Source: Clostridium massiliamazoniense
GTDB lineage: Bacteria; Bacillota; Clostridia; Clostridiales; Clostridiaceae
Reading direction: 5' to 3'
Assembly: GCF_001403635.1 (NCBI RefSeq)
Contig: NZ_LN879468.1
Span: forward strand, 1,457,501 to 1,521,500
Length of the DNA: 64,000 nt
Part shown: positions 48,484 through 57,512 of the stretch, piece by piece
Numbering within the stretch: the first letter of the stretch is position 1
Layout of the letters: every line of letters begins with the position of its first letter
Notes under the pieces: generated by a model
The model's input: the letters and a program-made list of their open reading frames with translations, nothing else
Databases searched by the model: none
What the model was told of the DNA's origin: nothing
Translations under genes and position numbers: made by a program

Positions 48484-48535
48484 AATAAAAAAATAGCTAA
48501 ACATTGATATATCCTCATATCTCAATATTTAGCTA
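48484..48535 (-). terminator. Terminator of the DUF4116 operon
   Basis: On the minus strand TAGCTAAATATTGAGATAT and ATATCAATGTTTAGCTA form a long stem followed by TTTTTTT. Confidence 0.9.
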
Positions 48536-48544
48536 CAGATAAAA

Positions 48545-48886
48545 TTATAATTTTGTATATTTTATTGCTCTATAATTTTGCTTTAAAGCATCAATAACTA
48601 ATTTACTGGTTTGCTCTTCTACAAATTCCAATGCTAATCCATTTTGTTTAATAGCTTCATTACATATTTCTGGACTTTGGCTGTGAGCAAATTCTAATGC
48701 TAATCCATTTTGTTTTACAGCAGTAAGTATTATTTTGTCATTTTGGTTTTTAACAAATCTTAAAGACATTCCATTTTGCTTTACTGCCTCTAAACACATT
48801 TTTTCTGTTTGATTTTTTAAGTATTGTAATGCTAATCCATCTTGTCTTAAAGACTTGCAATATGCTTCTTCTAATGCACTTTCCAT
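48545..48886 (-). CDS. DUF4116 repeat protein
   Basis: A small soluble protein of 113 residues made of about four 24-residue repeats of the form A.KQNG.AL.FV..Q (CLEAVKQNGMSLRFVKNQ, ILTAVKQNGLALEFAHSQ, CNEAIKQNGLALEFVEEQ), as in DUF4116. Such repeats form paired helices and probably bind another protein; no activity is known. The start is the ATG at 48886 after AGGAGAGA. It is the second gene of a pair, 31 bp after the one at 49106. Confidence 0.8.
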   Translation of the reverse strand: MESALEEAYCKSLRQDGLALQYLKNQTEKMCLEAVKQNGMSLRFVKNQNDKIILTAVKQNGLALEFAHSQSPEICNEAIKQNGLALEFVEEQTSKLVIDALKQNYRAIKYTKL

Positions 48887-48917
48887 AATATCTCTCCTTA
48901 TTTTATTCCTCAATTAA

Positions 48918-49106
48918 TTAATAGATAGTTCTAACTCTTATTATTGCAATAGAGTCTTCTGGAATTATTATTTCCTTTAAATTTTCATTAAGATATCTTT
49001 CTCTTATTCTAAAGACATTTCCCTCTTTGCAATTTTCAACAAATTCATCATATGTATCTGCTTTTACTCTTAATCTAGTACCATCTTTTAGCTTTAAATG
49101 TAACAT
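48918..49106 (-). CDS. Small basic protein, unknown
   Basis: A 62-residue protein (MLHLKLKDGTRLRVKADTY...) with alternating charged and hydrophobic residues and no membrane segment; probably a small beta-rich fold. It has an excellent ribosome site (AAGGAGG) and precedes the DUF4116 gene by 31 bp, so the pair is likely one operon. Not recognised. Confidence 0.65.
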   Translation of the reverse strand: MLHLKLKDGTRLRVKADTYDEFVENCKEGNVFRIRERYLNENLKEIIIPEDSIAIIRVRTIY

Positions 49107-49165
49107 GAGATTTCCTCCTTAGTATTTTACTGAATTATTCCTAATAATTATATCACAAAGGAATA

Positions 49166-49199
49166 TAGGGATTGCATATACTTTAATGCAATCCCTATT
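49166..49199 (-). terminator. Hairpin after guaA
   Basis: Perfect stem TAGGGATTGCA / TGCAATCCCTA directly after the guaA stop. The following sequence is only moderately T-rich. Confidence 0.65.
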
Positions 49200-49206
49200 A
49201 TAAAAA

Positions 49207-50733
49207 TTATTCCCATTCTATAGTAGCTGGTGGTTTTGAAGTTACGTCATAAACAATTCTATTTACATCTTTAACTTCATTAACTATTCTTCTACTTACT
49301 TTATCTAAAACTTCATATGGTATTTGTGCCCAGTTTGAAGTCATTCCATCTGATGATGTTACTGCTCTTAAACCTATTGTATGACAATAAGTTCTAAAGT
49401 CACCCATTACTCCAACTGATTGTATGTTAGGTAATACTGCAAAGTATTGCCATATCTTACCTTCTAATCCTGCATTCTTTATTTCTTCTCTGAATATTGC
49501 ATCAGCTTCTCTTACAGTTTCTAATTTTTCCTCAGTAACTTCTCCAAGAACTCTTATAGCAAGACCTGGTCCTGGGAATGGCTGTCTCCATACTAAGTCA
49601 TGAGCAATTCCAAGCTCTTCTCCAACTGCTCTTACTTCATCTTTAAATAACTCTCTTAATGGTTCTATTAATGAGAATTCCATATCTTCTGGAAGTCCTC
49701 CAACATTGTGGTGACTTTTTATAACTGCTGAAGTATCTGTTCCACTCTCAACAACATCTGGGTAAATAGTTCCTTGAACTAGGAATTTTATATCTCCAAG
49801 TTTATTTGCTTCTTCTTCAAATACTCTTATAAATTCTTCACCAATAATTTTTCTCTTTGCTTCTGGCTCTGAAACACCTTTTAATTTACCAAGGAATCTA
49901 TCCTTAGCGTTAACTCTAATAAGGTTCATGTCAAATTCATCTTTAAAGATTCTTTCAACTTGATCACCCTCATCTTTTCTAAGTAAACCGTGGTCAACAA
50001 AAATACAAGTTAATTGCTTTCCAACTGCTTTATGAACTAATACTGCTGCCACTGATGAATCAACTCCACCTGATAAAGCACATATTAACTTCTTATCTCC
50101 AACTATTTCTCTTATTTCTTTTATTTTTTGCTCAGCAAATGAAGACATTGACCAAGTTTTTTCTAATTCACAAACATTGTGAAGGAAGTTCGCTAAAAGA
50201 TCTTTTCCAAATGGTGTATGTTCAACTTCTGGATGGAATTGAACTCCATATAGTTTTTTCTCTTTATTAGCCATTGCTCCAACTGGACATACTGATGTGC
50301 TAGCTATTATTTCAAAACCTTCTGGTACATTTGCAACATAGTCTGTATGACTCATCCAACAAGTAGTATCACCTGCAAATCCTTCAAATAGAGGTGATTC
50401 TTTTAAGTTAATATCTGTTTTACCATATTCACTAACAGGTGCTGTTTCAACTTTTCCACCTAATTTGTGACTCATTAATTGATGTCCGTAGCATATTCCA
50501 AGTACAGGTACTCCTAATTCAAATATCTTTTCATCAATTTGAGGGCTATTTTCTCCATAAACTGAATTTGGTCCACCTGTAAATATTATTCCCTTAGGAT
50601 TTTTTGCAGCTATTTTTTCTGCGCTATATGTATAAGGTACTATTTCACAATAAACACCATTTTCTCTTACTCTTCTTGCTATAAGTTGAGCATATTGACC
50701 GCCGAAATCAACTATTAAAACTAAATCTTTCAT
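49207..50733 (-). CDS. guaA: GMP synthase (glutamine-hydrolysing)
   Basis: Makes GMP from XMP, glutamine and ATP. The 508-residue enzyme has an N-terminal class I glutamine amidotransferase domain (Cys81 in [15 protein letters not shown], His in [11 protein letters not shown]), an ATP-pyrophosphatase domain with [12 protein letters not shown], and the C-terminal dimerisation domain ([17 protein letters not shown] ... PPATIEWE). The start is the ATG at 50733 after CAGGAGGT. It follows guaB, the preceding step, with 246 bp and two hairpins between them. Confidence 0.97.
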   Translation of the reverse strand: MKDLVLIVDFGGQYAQLIARRVRENGVYCEIVPYTYSAEKIAAKNPKGIIFTGGPNSVYGENSPQIDEKIFELGVPVLGICYGHQLMSHKLGGKVETAPVSEYGKTDINLKESPLFEGFAGDTTCWMSHTDYVANVPEGFEIIASTSVCPVGAMANKEKKLYGVQFHPEVEHTPFGKDLLANFLHNVCELEKTWSMSSFAEQKIKEIREIVGDKKLICALSGGVDSSVAAVLVHKAVGKQLTCIFVDHGLLRKDEGDQVERIFKDEFDMNLIRVNAKDRFLGKLKGVSEPEAKRKIIGEEFIRVFEEEANKLGDIKFLVQGTIYPDVVESGTDTSAVIKSHHNVGGLPEDMEFSLIEPLRELFKDEVRAVGEELGIAHDLVWRQPFPGPGLAIRVLGEVTEEKLETVREADAIFREEIKNAGLEGKIWQYFAVLPNIQSVGVMGDFRTYCHTIGLRAVTSSDGMTSNWAQIPYEVLDKVSRRIVNEVKDVNRIVYDVTSKPPATIEWE

Positions 50734-50856
50734 AAATACCTCCTGCAATAATTTTTATTAATTTTATTTTTCTCATTCCATTAAGTTTTTACTAATTTTA
50801 TTACTTACTTTTTTCTATTATTAAGTTTCTTGTCTATAAATTCTTTAATAGTAGTA

Positions 50857-50899
50857 CTCTTAATATTTATTATGTTAATTAAGGAATAAATATTAAAGT
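50857..50899 (-). other. Second stem-loop in the guaB-guaA gap
   Basis: On the minus strand CTTTAATATTTAT and ATAAATATTAAGAG can pair around a short loop. AT-only, so weaker than the first hairpin; it may add to attenuation between guaB and guaA. Confidence 0.4.
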
Positions 50900-50913
50900 C
50901 ACTATTTTTAAAG

Positions 50914-50947
50914 TTGGATAGATTAACTTTGTAGAAAATCTATCCAA
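50914..50947 (-). terminator. Stem-loop after guaB
   Basis: A perfect 11-bp stem TTGGATAGATT / AATCTATCCAA 33 bp after guaB, followed on the minus strand by CTTTAAAAATAG. A partial terminator or processing site between guaB and guaA. Confidence 0.6.
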
Positions 50948-50979
50948 TTATATTATAATCTATTCATTCCATTTATTCA

Positions 50980-52434
<1,455 letters not shown>

Positions 52435-52548
52435 TTAAACTACCTCCAATATAATAAAAATTAATTTAATTTTGAATTATTTCTTTCATTTATATTTAAT
52501 CATGAAATTTTTAAACTCAAAATGCTGTAATTAATTATAAATTATTCT

Positions 52549-52592
52549 AAAAAAAGACATACTAACTTTCTAAGTGAGTTAATATGTCTCCA
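52549..52592 (-). terminator. Riboswitch-controlled terminator of guaB
   Basis: On the minus strand AGACATA and TATGTCT, with AACT / AGTT above them, form the stem, followed by TTTTTTT. Its left arm shares ATATTAACTCA with the antiterminator. Confidence 0.88.
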
Positions 52593-52621
52593 TTAAAATA
52601 ATGTTTATATTAAATCACTCA
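52575..52621 (-). promoter_or_regulatory. Antiterminator of the guaB leader
   Basis: TGAGT..TTAATAT (52607-52621) can pair with ATATTAACTCA (52575-52585). The first arm includes the 3' strand of riboswitch helix P1 and the second the left arm of the terminator, so the three helices exclude one another. Confidence 0.75.
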
Positions 52622-52682
52622 TAGACGGAAATTATCGGTTCCCGGTAGAGACACTTTGCCATATTCAAAGCATATACGAGCA
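52616..52682 (-). promoter_or_regulatory. Guanine (purine) riboswitch
   Basis: On the minus strand the aptamer reads CTCGTATATGC at P1, ATATGGCAAAGTG, TCTCTACCGGGAACCG and TTTCCGTCTATGAG, with the conserved purine core in J1/2, J2/3 and the two kissing loops. The residue that pairs with the ligand is C (in GTCTATG), which specifies guanine rather than adenine. Helix P1 closes with CTCATAG. High guanine should end transcription before guaB. Confidence 0.93.
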
Positions 52683-52722
52683 TTTTTGTGTTTTTCTATT
52701 TTTAGTTCGATGATTTTTATTA

Positions 52723-52751
52723 ATTATATGACATGTACAAGCTATTGTCAA
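52723..52751 (-). promoter_or_regulatory. Consensus sigma-A promoter of guaB
   Basis: On the minus strand TTGACA (52746-52751) and TATAAT (52723-52728) are exactly 17 bp apart, 41 bp before the riboswitch. Confidence 0.92.
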
Positions 52752-52930
52752 TAAAAAACCACTACTAAAATTCTAAAACACACTAAATGCAAGTTTTATT
52801 TCATTTTTATTAATTTAAGAATGATTTCTCTCTATCTTTTAATTAAATTAATACTATTTAAATTTATAATTCTTTATTTTTTAGTTTATTCTTTTTAGTA
52901 ATTTATATACTAAATTAATTGTATAAATAT

Positions 52931-52965
52931 AAAAAGAGCTATCCATAAATTAGATAGCTCTTTTT
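52931..52965. terminator. Strong terminator downstream of the Asn/Ser-rich gene
   Basis: Perfect stem AAAAAGAGCTATC / GATAGCTCTTTTT, usable in both directions; about 110 bp after the stop at 53074. Confidence 0.9.
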
Positions 52966-53018
52966 ATATTTATACTTTGATTAATGCCTATAAAACTTCA
53001 ATCTTTAAAAAATTGAAT

Positions 53019-53060
53019 GCAAATAAACACCTATTTCTAAATAACTTCCACTAAAACTTA
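53019..53060. repeat. Possible degraded family A repeat (A4)
   Basis: AAATAAACACC...TTCTAAATAACTTCCACTAAAA resembles the second half of copy A2 (AGATAAACAGCC...TTCTAGATAACTTCAACTAAAA) with several changes. The first half is not recognisable. Confidence 0.4.
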
Positions 53061-53073
53061 TTTAATATTTAGA

Positions 53074-53976
53074 TTAAGCTTCAGCATTTGATTTTAACAA
53101 ACTATTAATTAGTTGCTGAGCACCTTTAACGCCTTTATTAACAACATTGGAATTATTATTAGTAGTGTTATCAGCACTATTACTATTGCTATTGTTTCCA
53201 ACATTATTTTGAGTAGAATTATTATTTAAGGTGCTACCATCTTGTGTTGTACTATGTGTACTTTTATTAGATGTATTTTCATTGTTTTGAGTTTTATTAT
53301 CTTTAATATTATTTGTATTATTATTACTATTATCAGTTTCTATTGATTTAGTATCATTTGTTATATTACTACTTCCATTGTTAGATATATTATTAGAATT
53401 ACTTTGAGTTTCTAAATTATTATTTCCATCGTTAGTCGTATTATTTTGAGTTGTATTACTATTGCTTGTATTTGCATTATTTTCATTACTAGTATTGTTA
53501 TTATTGCTATTAGCACTGTTGCTATTGTTACTGCTACTGTTATTAGTAATATCAGTACTATTATCATTAGTAATATTATTGCTAGAATTATTGTTATTTG
53601 ATTCTGCAGCCTTCATATCTGCGTCTTGTGCTGCTTGATTATTTAAATTTCCATTTAAGCCTTCAAGTAATATATCTTGATTAGTTGAACTTTGTGAAAC
53701 TAATGTAGATGTTGTAGTATTTGTATTTTGATTATTAAATTGAACAGCAAGTTGTTCTATTCTTGATTGATCTACAGGTACAGTAGAAAAATCCTTAGCT
53801 ACAGGACTATTGCTATTAACAGGAACATTCACTATAGGAATTCCCACATTTGCAACATTATTATTTATACTTTTATCAAATCTAAATATTGAAATCAAAA
53901 TAACTATAACTATGCTTACTAAAAAAATCCATGAAAATGTTGAAACAGAAACTTTTTCAAATTTTATATTATCCAT
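53074..53976 (-). CDS. Membrane-anchored Asn/Ser/Thr-rich low-complexity protein
   Basis: A protein of 300 residues: a short cytoplasmic lead, one transmembrane helix (about residues 14-34, SWIFLVSIVIVILISIF), an ordered stretch to residue 120, then roughly 160 residues made almost only of Asn, Ser, Thr, Asp and Gln. It ends with GVKGAQQLINSLLKSNAEA, which is again ordered. The start is the ATG at 53976 after AAGGAG. The low-complexity part could be a spacer through the cell wall. It is downstream of the type IV pilus operon but separated by repeats, so a pilus role is only possible. Confidence 0.65.
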   Translation of the reverse strand: MDNIKFEKVSVSTFSWIFLVSIVIVILISIFRFDKSINNNVANVGIPIVNVPVNSNSPVAKDFSTVPVDQSRIEQLAVQFNNQNTNTTTSTLVSQSSTNQDILLEGLNGNLNNQAAQDADMKAAESNNNNSSNNITNDNSTDITNNSSSNNSNSANSNNNNTSNENNANTSNSNTTQNNTTNDGNNNLETQSNSNNISNNGSSNITNDTKSIETDNSNNNTNNIKDNKTQNNENTSNKSTHSTTQDGSTLNNNSTQNNVGNNSNSNSADNTTNNNSNVVNKGVKGAQQLINSLLKSNAEA

Positions 53977-54152
53977 CTTCATCTCCTTATTTTACTTTAC
54001 AATTTTTTAAGTTATTTAATTAGTATTAATAAATTATATATTTTTTTAGTAAATTAATCAAATTTAATAAATTCCTTTTAATTATATATTTAAATTACCC
54101 CATAAAAATATTTTTATTACTATTAAAACAACTATTTTTTATCTAAAAGTTA

Positions 54153-54228
54153 AAAGAGGATGTATCAAATTATAGATACATCCTTTCTGCCTTTTATCTA
54201 GCTATCTCGGCAAATGAAAAATATATTT
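54153..54228 (-). repeat. Family B repeat, copy B4 (both ends, no middle)
   Basis: Carries the terminal hairpin GGATGTATC / GATACATCC, then TCTGCCTTTTATCTAGCTAT joined directly to CTCGGCAAATG and AAATATATTTA, which is the opposite end of the full copy at 22592-22857. Everything between the ends is deleted. Confidence 0.75.
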
Positions 54229-54298
54229 ATCTCATAGCTAGAGGCTATACTATAAGTAGGAGATAAACAGCCTCACGCTTCTAGATAACTGCAACTAA
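54229..54298. repeat. Family A repeat, copy A3
   Basis: ATCTCATAGCTAGA, the core AGGAGATAAACAGCCTCACG and CTTCTAGATAACTGCAACTA. A 12-bp piece found in A2 before the core is missing. Lies 18 bp after the vWA gene. Confidence 0.75.
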
Positions 54299-54316
54299 GA
54301 AATAAAACTTTCTTAA

Positions 54317-56779
54317 TTAATAATGATTTGGTTTATCCTTTACTATTATTTTTGTTTCTATTTCAATTGGAGCTATAGATTTATCTTCATTATCTTTAGT
54401 TCTTTCTTCAAGAAAATATTTTTCATATAAGTTTTCTTCTTGAATTACTTCATTACTTCCTTGAAGCAGTGCCTCTTCAACTGACGGTTCACTAGATGGC
54501 ATTTCAACCCCTCCATTTAATGCTGGCTCTACATCAAATGTTTTATTTTTTTCCCTTTTTTCTATTTTTAACTTATAGCCAATATTAAATGAAGCATCTA
54601 TTTCTGCATCATCTGGTATAAAACAATCTGCAACAACTAAATAAATCTTATTAGCTTGTAATATTTTCACACCATCATAATCCTTAGTAGCCTTCTTTAT
54701 AAACTTATTTTGTTCAATATTATATTCATAAACTTCCCATTTAACATCATTTTCTCTTATATTAGATTTTCCTTTAATATCCTTAATGTTAAGCTTTATA
54801 TTAGATTCTGCATTAACTTTAATTAAAGCTCCACTTCTAAAAGTATTTTCTTTTGCCATAGAAAATTCTGAACTATTAATACCATCAAATATTTGACTTG
54901 CAATTACTTGCATATATCCTAGAGACTCTACATCATAATTTCCATCTTTAGCAACTTCAAAATTATCTAACTTACCATTATGAAGTCCTGTTATTTTAAG
55001 ATAATTAACTTCTGGTTCTGCTTTCCAAGAAACAATTTCACTACCTTCTATATTTTCCAAAACATTAAAAATAACTTCTTTACTACCTTCCATATTACTA
55101 TTAACTGAAACCTTTAAAACCTTTGAATCTGCTAAATCTAGTTCAGTATCTGACATAAATTTAAGCCCTACTTTAAAAGGTATAGTTTTTTTAGAATCGG
55201 CACCTTCACCTATTACTTCTTTTGTAACTGGTACTAAAGTTTTTTGTTTCTTATCATTAACTATAATATTTCCGCTCTCATCTTTTTTATAATTATAATG
55301 AACAGCTATTATTTGCTTATTGCTTTCTGGTGCCACCTTAACTTTTCCATAGCCTTCTGCTTTTATTTCCATATTTACTACTAAATCTGAAGTAGCATTT
55401 TTAACTACCTTTTCAAAATCAAGTTCTGTTGGCATAACTTCATTTTCTGTTTCTCCACCTAAAGATTTTATTACTTCATTAGATAACATTTGTTCTTCTT
55501 CTAATCCATAATTAATATTAAACCATCTAATATCTCTTTTATTCTTTTCATTTTCCTTATTAATAAGTTCTGCTATTTCTTCAACATATTCTTTCCCCTC
55601 ATTAAAATTTGTCCCTAATTCTCCACTTTTAGTAGAAAACTCAACTAAATTATTTGAATCATCTTTCCTTGTAAAATATGCTGGATTTCCTTCTGAAACT
55701 AAAATAACACTAATTTTATCATCTTTATTTTCATTTATTAAATACTGAGCTTGTCTTAAAGCATCTCCAAGATTCCCATTCTTCTCCTCTGAGCTTATTT
55801 CATTAATATTGCTTATTAATTCATCTATGGTATAAAAACTCTTCTCTGAAGCCCTAATAACCCTTGCCTTGCTTCCGTAGGTAACAAGTGCAACCTCTTG
55901 CTTTGGATTACTAGCCTTTAAATCATTTAAAGATTTTATTAATGCTTCTTTAGAGCTTTCCTTACCTTCACTCCTCTTACTTAAAGCAGATTCATCTAAA
56001 ACATATATTAACTTTCTTGAACTATCTCCTTGAACATCTTGAACTTTTTCACTTGTCATAATTTCTGATGGTACTAAGTGATAATTTAACTCAAGTAACT
56101 CACCAAAGGCAACCATTTTAATTCCCTTTTCATTCTCTTGCTTATTAATTAAAAATTCACCCCCCATTATTTTAGGATTTTCATAGTTTACTTTATCTAC
56201 ATTAACTGAAATCTCACCGTCTTTTACAATAAGTTTTTCTCCACTTATTACATCACCTTTAATGTTTTTATGCTCTAAAAATATTAATTTATCTAAAGAT
56301 TCTTTTCCTTTATATTTTCCTACAGTATTTGCTTTCATAATAATAGTTAATTCTATAGGATTAGAAATTAACAATTGACTTACTGCATCATAGTTGTATT
56401 TTATTTGTGGTAGTTTTATATTATCTTCTGTAACTTTTAAATTTTCTAACTCCTTAAATGTTCCATCAGTATTAATAATTTTACCTGTTACACTAACAAA
56501 ACTAAAAACTTTACTATCTATAGATAAATTTGTTCCATCTAAAATTCTTTCAAGAATATTATTACTATTATCATATTTTATTGTACTTGGATTTAACTTT
56601 ACCTTTACTTCAAAATTATTATTCTCAAAAGTACTTATATTGTTTTTTTCTGCTTCTATTGTCATTTTAGGTTCACTATCTTCTGCTTTTACTACTGATA
56701 CCCCTATAAAAGCTATACATGCTATTCCTAAAACCCCCAAAGCTATTCCAAGCTTTTTAAATAATTTACTTCTATCCAT
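54317..56779 (-). CDS. Pilus-operon protein with a von Willebrand A domain
   Basis: A secreted protein of 820 residues. A signal peptide (hydrophobic residues 10-31, SVVKAEDS) leads to a beta-rich region, then a vWA domain from about residue 255: RKLIYVLDESALS, EVALVTYGSKARVI, SVILVSEGNPAYF. The metal site motif DxSxS reads DESAL (residues 262-266), so one ligand is changed. The C-terminal 250 residues are beta-rich, without LPXTG or membrane helix. It follows two prepilins and a PilX-like gene, the position of PilY1 in other species, so a pilus-tip adhesin is a fair guess. The ribosome site GGAGGGG is strong. Confidence 0.7.
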   Translation of the reverse strand: MDRSKLFKKLGIALGVLGIACIAFIGVSVVKAEDSEPKMTIEAEKNNISTFENNNFEVKVKLNPSTIKYDNSNNILERILDGTNLSIDSKVFSFVSVTGKIINTDGTFKELENLKVTEDNIKLPQIKYNYDAVSQLLISNPIELTIIMKANTVGKYKGKESLDKLIFLEHKNIKGDVISGEKLIVKDGEISVNVDKVNYENPKIMGGEFLINKQENEKGIKMVAFGELLELNYHLVPSEIMTSEKVQDVQGDSSRKLIYVLDESALSKRSEGKESSKEALIKSLNDLKASNPKQEVALVTYGSKARVIRASEKSFYTIDELISNINEISSEEKNGNLGDALRQAQYLINENKDDKISVILVSEGNPAYFTRKDDSNNLVEFSTKSGELGTNFNEGKEYVEEIAELINKENEKNKRDIRWFNINYGLEEEQMLSNEVIKSLGGETENEVMPTELDFEKVVKNATSDLVVNMEIKAEGYGKVKVAPESNKQIIAVHYNYKKDESGNIIVNDKKQKTLVPVTKEVIGEGADSKKTIPFKVGLKFMSDTELDLADSKVLKVSVNSNMEGSKEVIFNVLENIEGSEIVSWKAEPEVNYLKITGLHNGKLDNFEVAKDGNYDVESLGYMQVIASQIFDGINSSEFSMAKENTFRSGALIKVNAESNIKLNIKDIKGKSNIRENDVKWEVYEYNIEQNKFIKKATKDYDGVKILQANKIYLVVADCFIPDDAEIDASFNIGYKLKIEKREKNKTFDVEPALNGGVEMPSSEPSVEEALLQGSNEVIQEENLYEKYFLEERTKDNEDKSIAPIEIETKIIVKDKPNHY

Positions 56780-56827
56780 TTTCCCCTCCGATCACCCTAA
56801 GAGGTTTCTTTATTATAATTTTAAAAT

Positions 56828-56870
56828 AGGAGATTATATCAAAAGTATTAAAATTTTTGATAAATCTCCT
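56828..56870 (-). other. Stem-loop between the second prepilin and the vWA gene
   Basis: AAGGAGATTTATCAAAA and TTTTGATATAATCTCCT form a long stem with one bulge and an AT-rich loop in the 99-bp gap. The following bases (ATTTTAAAATTATAA) are not a strong T-run, so it may reduce rather than end expression. Confidence 0.6.
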
Positions 56871-56878
56871 TAAACATT

Positions 56879-57502
56879 CTAGTTTGCATTTCTTAAATTT
56901 AATTCAAAGGTATGCTTATGAACTATTCCTTCTTTTTCTAATAGTATTTCTAAATTAATTCCCTTTTGTTTTTTTATCTCTTCTTTAACTTCTGTGCTAT
57001 TTAATGGTTTTGATACTAATTGAGATAATATATCTTTATTTACTATCTTTATCTCTTTAACATTTTTAACTATAGTTTGAATTTCTCTTTCAGTTAAATT
57101 AGTATCTCCTGAATTCACTCTTTGCCAAGCAATTAACCTTAATTCATTACCAACTAATCTATATTCCACTTGTTCCACATCTGTTATAGATGGTTGTGAT
57201 AAAAAATAACCTTCTCCATTTAAATTAATAGTAATACTTTTTATGCTATTATCGTTAGTAGAAGAAGGATTAACACCTTCAACCTTCTCTATAGATTTAC
57301 AATGTAATATATTTTTCATCATACTCTCAGAAATCATATTTCCATCATGCTGAAGCTCCTGTTTTATCTCTAAACTTTTACTTTGTCTTTGAGAGATACT
57401 AACAAAATTAAATACAAGCATCGTTACTATGGACATTAAAGACAAAACTATAACTAATTCTACTAAAGTAATAGCTTTTTTAGATTTATTCCTTTTAATC
57501 AT
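56879..57502 (-). CDS. Type IV prepilin (PilW-like position)
   Basis: A 207-residue prepilin-type protein. After a short basic lead (MIKRNKSKKA) comes ITLVELVIVLSLMSIVTMLVF, with Glu at +5 and a hydrophobic helix; the usual Gly at -1 is Ala. The rest is a small globular domain ending in HTFELNLRNAN. It lies 10 bp after the PilX-like gene. AGAGGTG precedes the ATG. Likely a minor pilin processed by PilD. Confidence 0.82.
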   Translation of the reverse strand: MIKRNKSKKAITLVELVIVLSLMSIVTMLVFNFVSISQRQSKSLEIKQELQHDGNMISESMMKNILHCKSIEKVEGVNPSSTNDNSIKSITINLNGEGYFLSQPSITDVEQVEYRLVGNELRLIAWQRVNSGDTNLTEREIQTIVKNVKEIKIVNKDILSQLVSKPLNSTEVKEEIKKQKGINLEILLEKEGIVHKHTFELNLRNAN

Positions 57503-57512
57503 AGGTTCACCT

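Larger units (their letters stand above)
52435..53073. other. 639-bp intergenic region: guaB regulatory leader and an upstream terminator
   Basis: Holds the guaB promoter, riboswitch, antiterminator and terminator (52549-52751), the terminator of the gene at 53074 (52931-52965) and a possible family A remnant (53019-53060). The segment 52755-52930 is AT-rich with nothing clear. Confidence 0.7.
53977..54316. other. 340-bp intergenic region with adjoining family B and family A copies
   Basis: Copy B4 (54153-54228) directly abuts copy A3 (54229-54298). The part 53977-54150 is AT-rich without a clear promoter. Confidence 0.6.

Noticed and set aside
53074-53976. Asn/Ser tract considered as a tandem DNA repeat (minisatellite)
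   Set aside because: The DNA has no fixed repeat unit; only the amino acid composition is repetitive.
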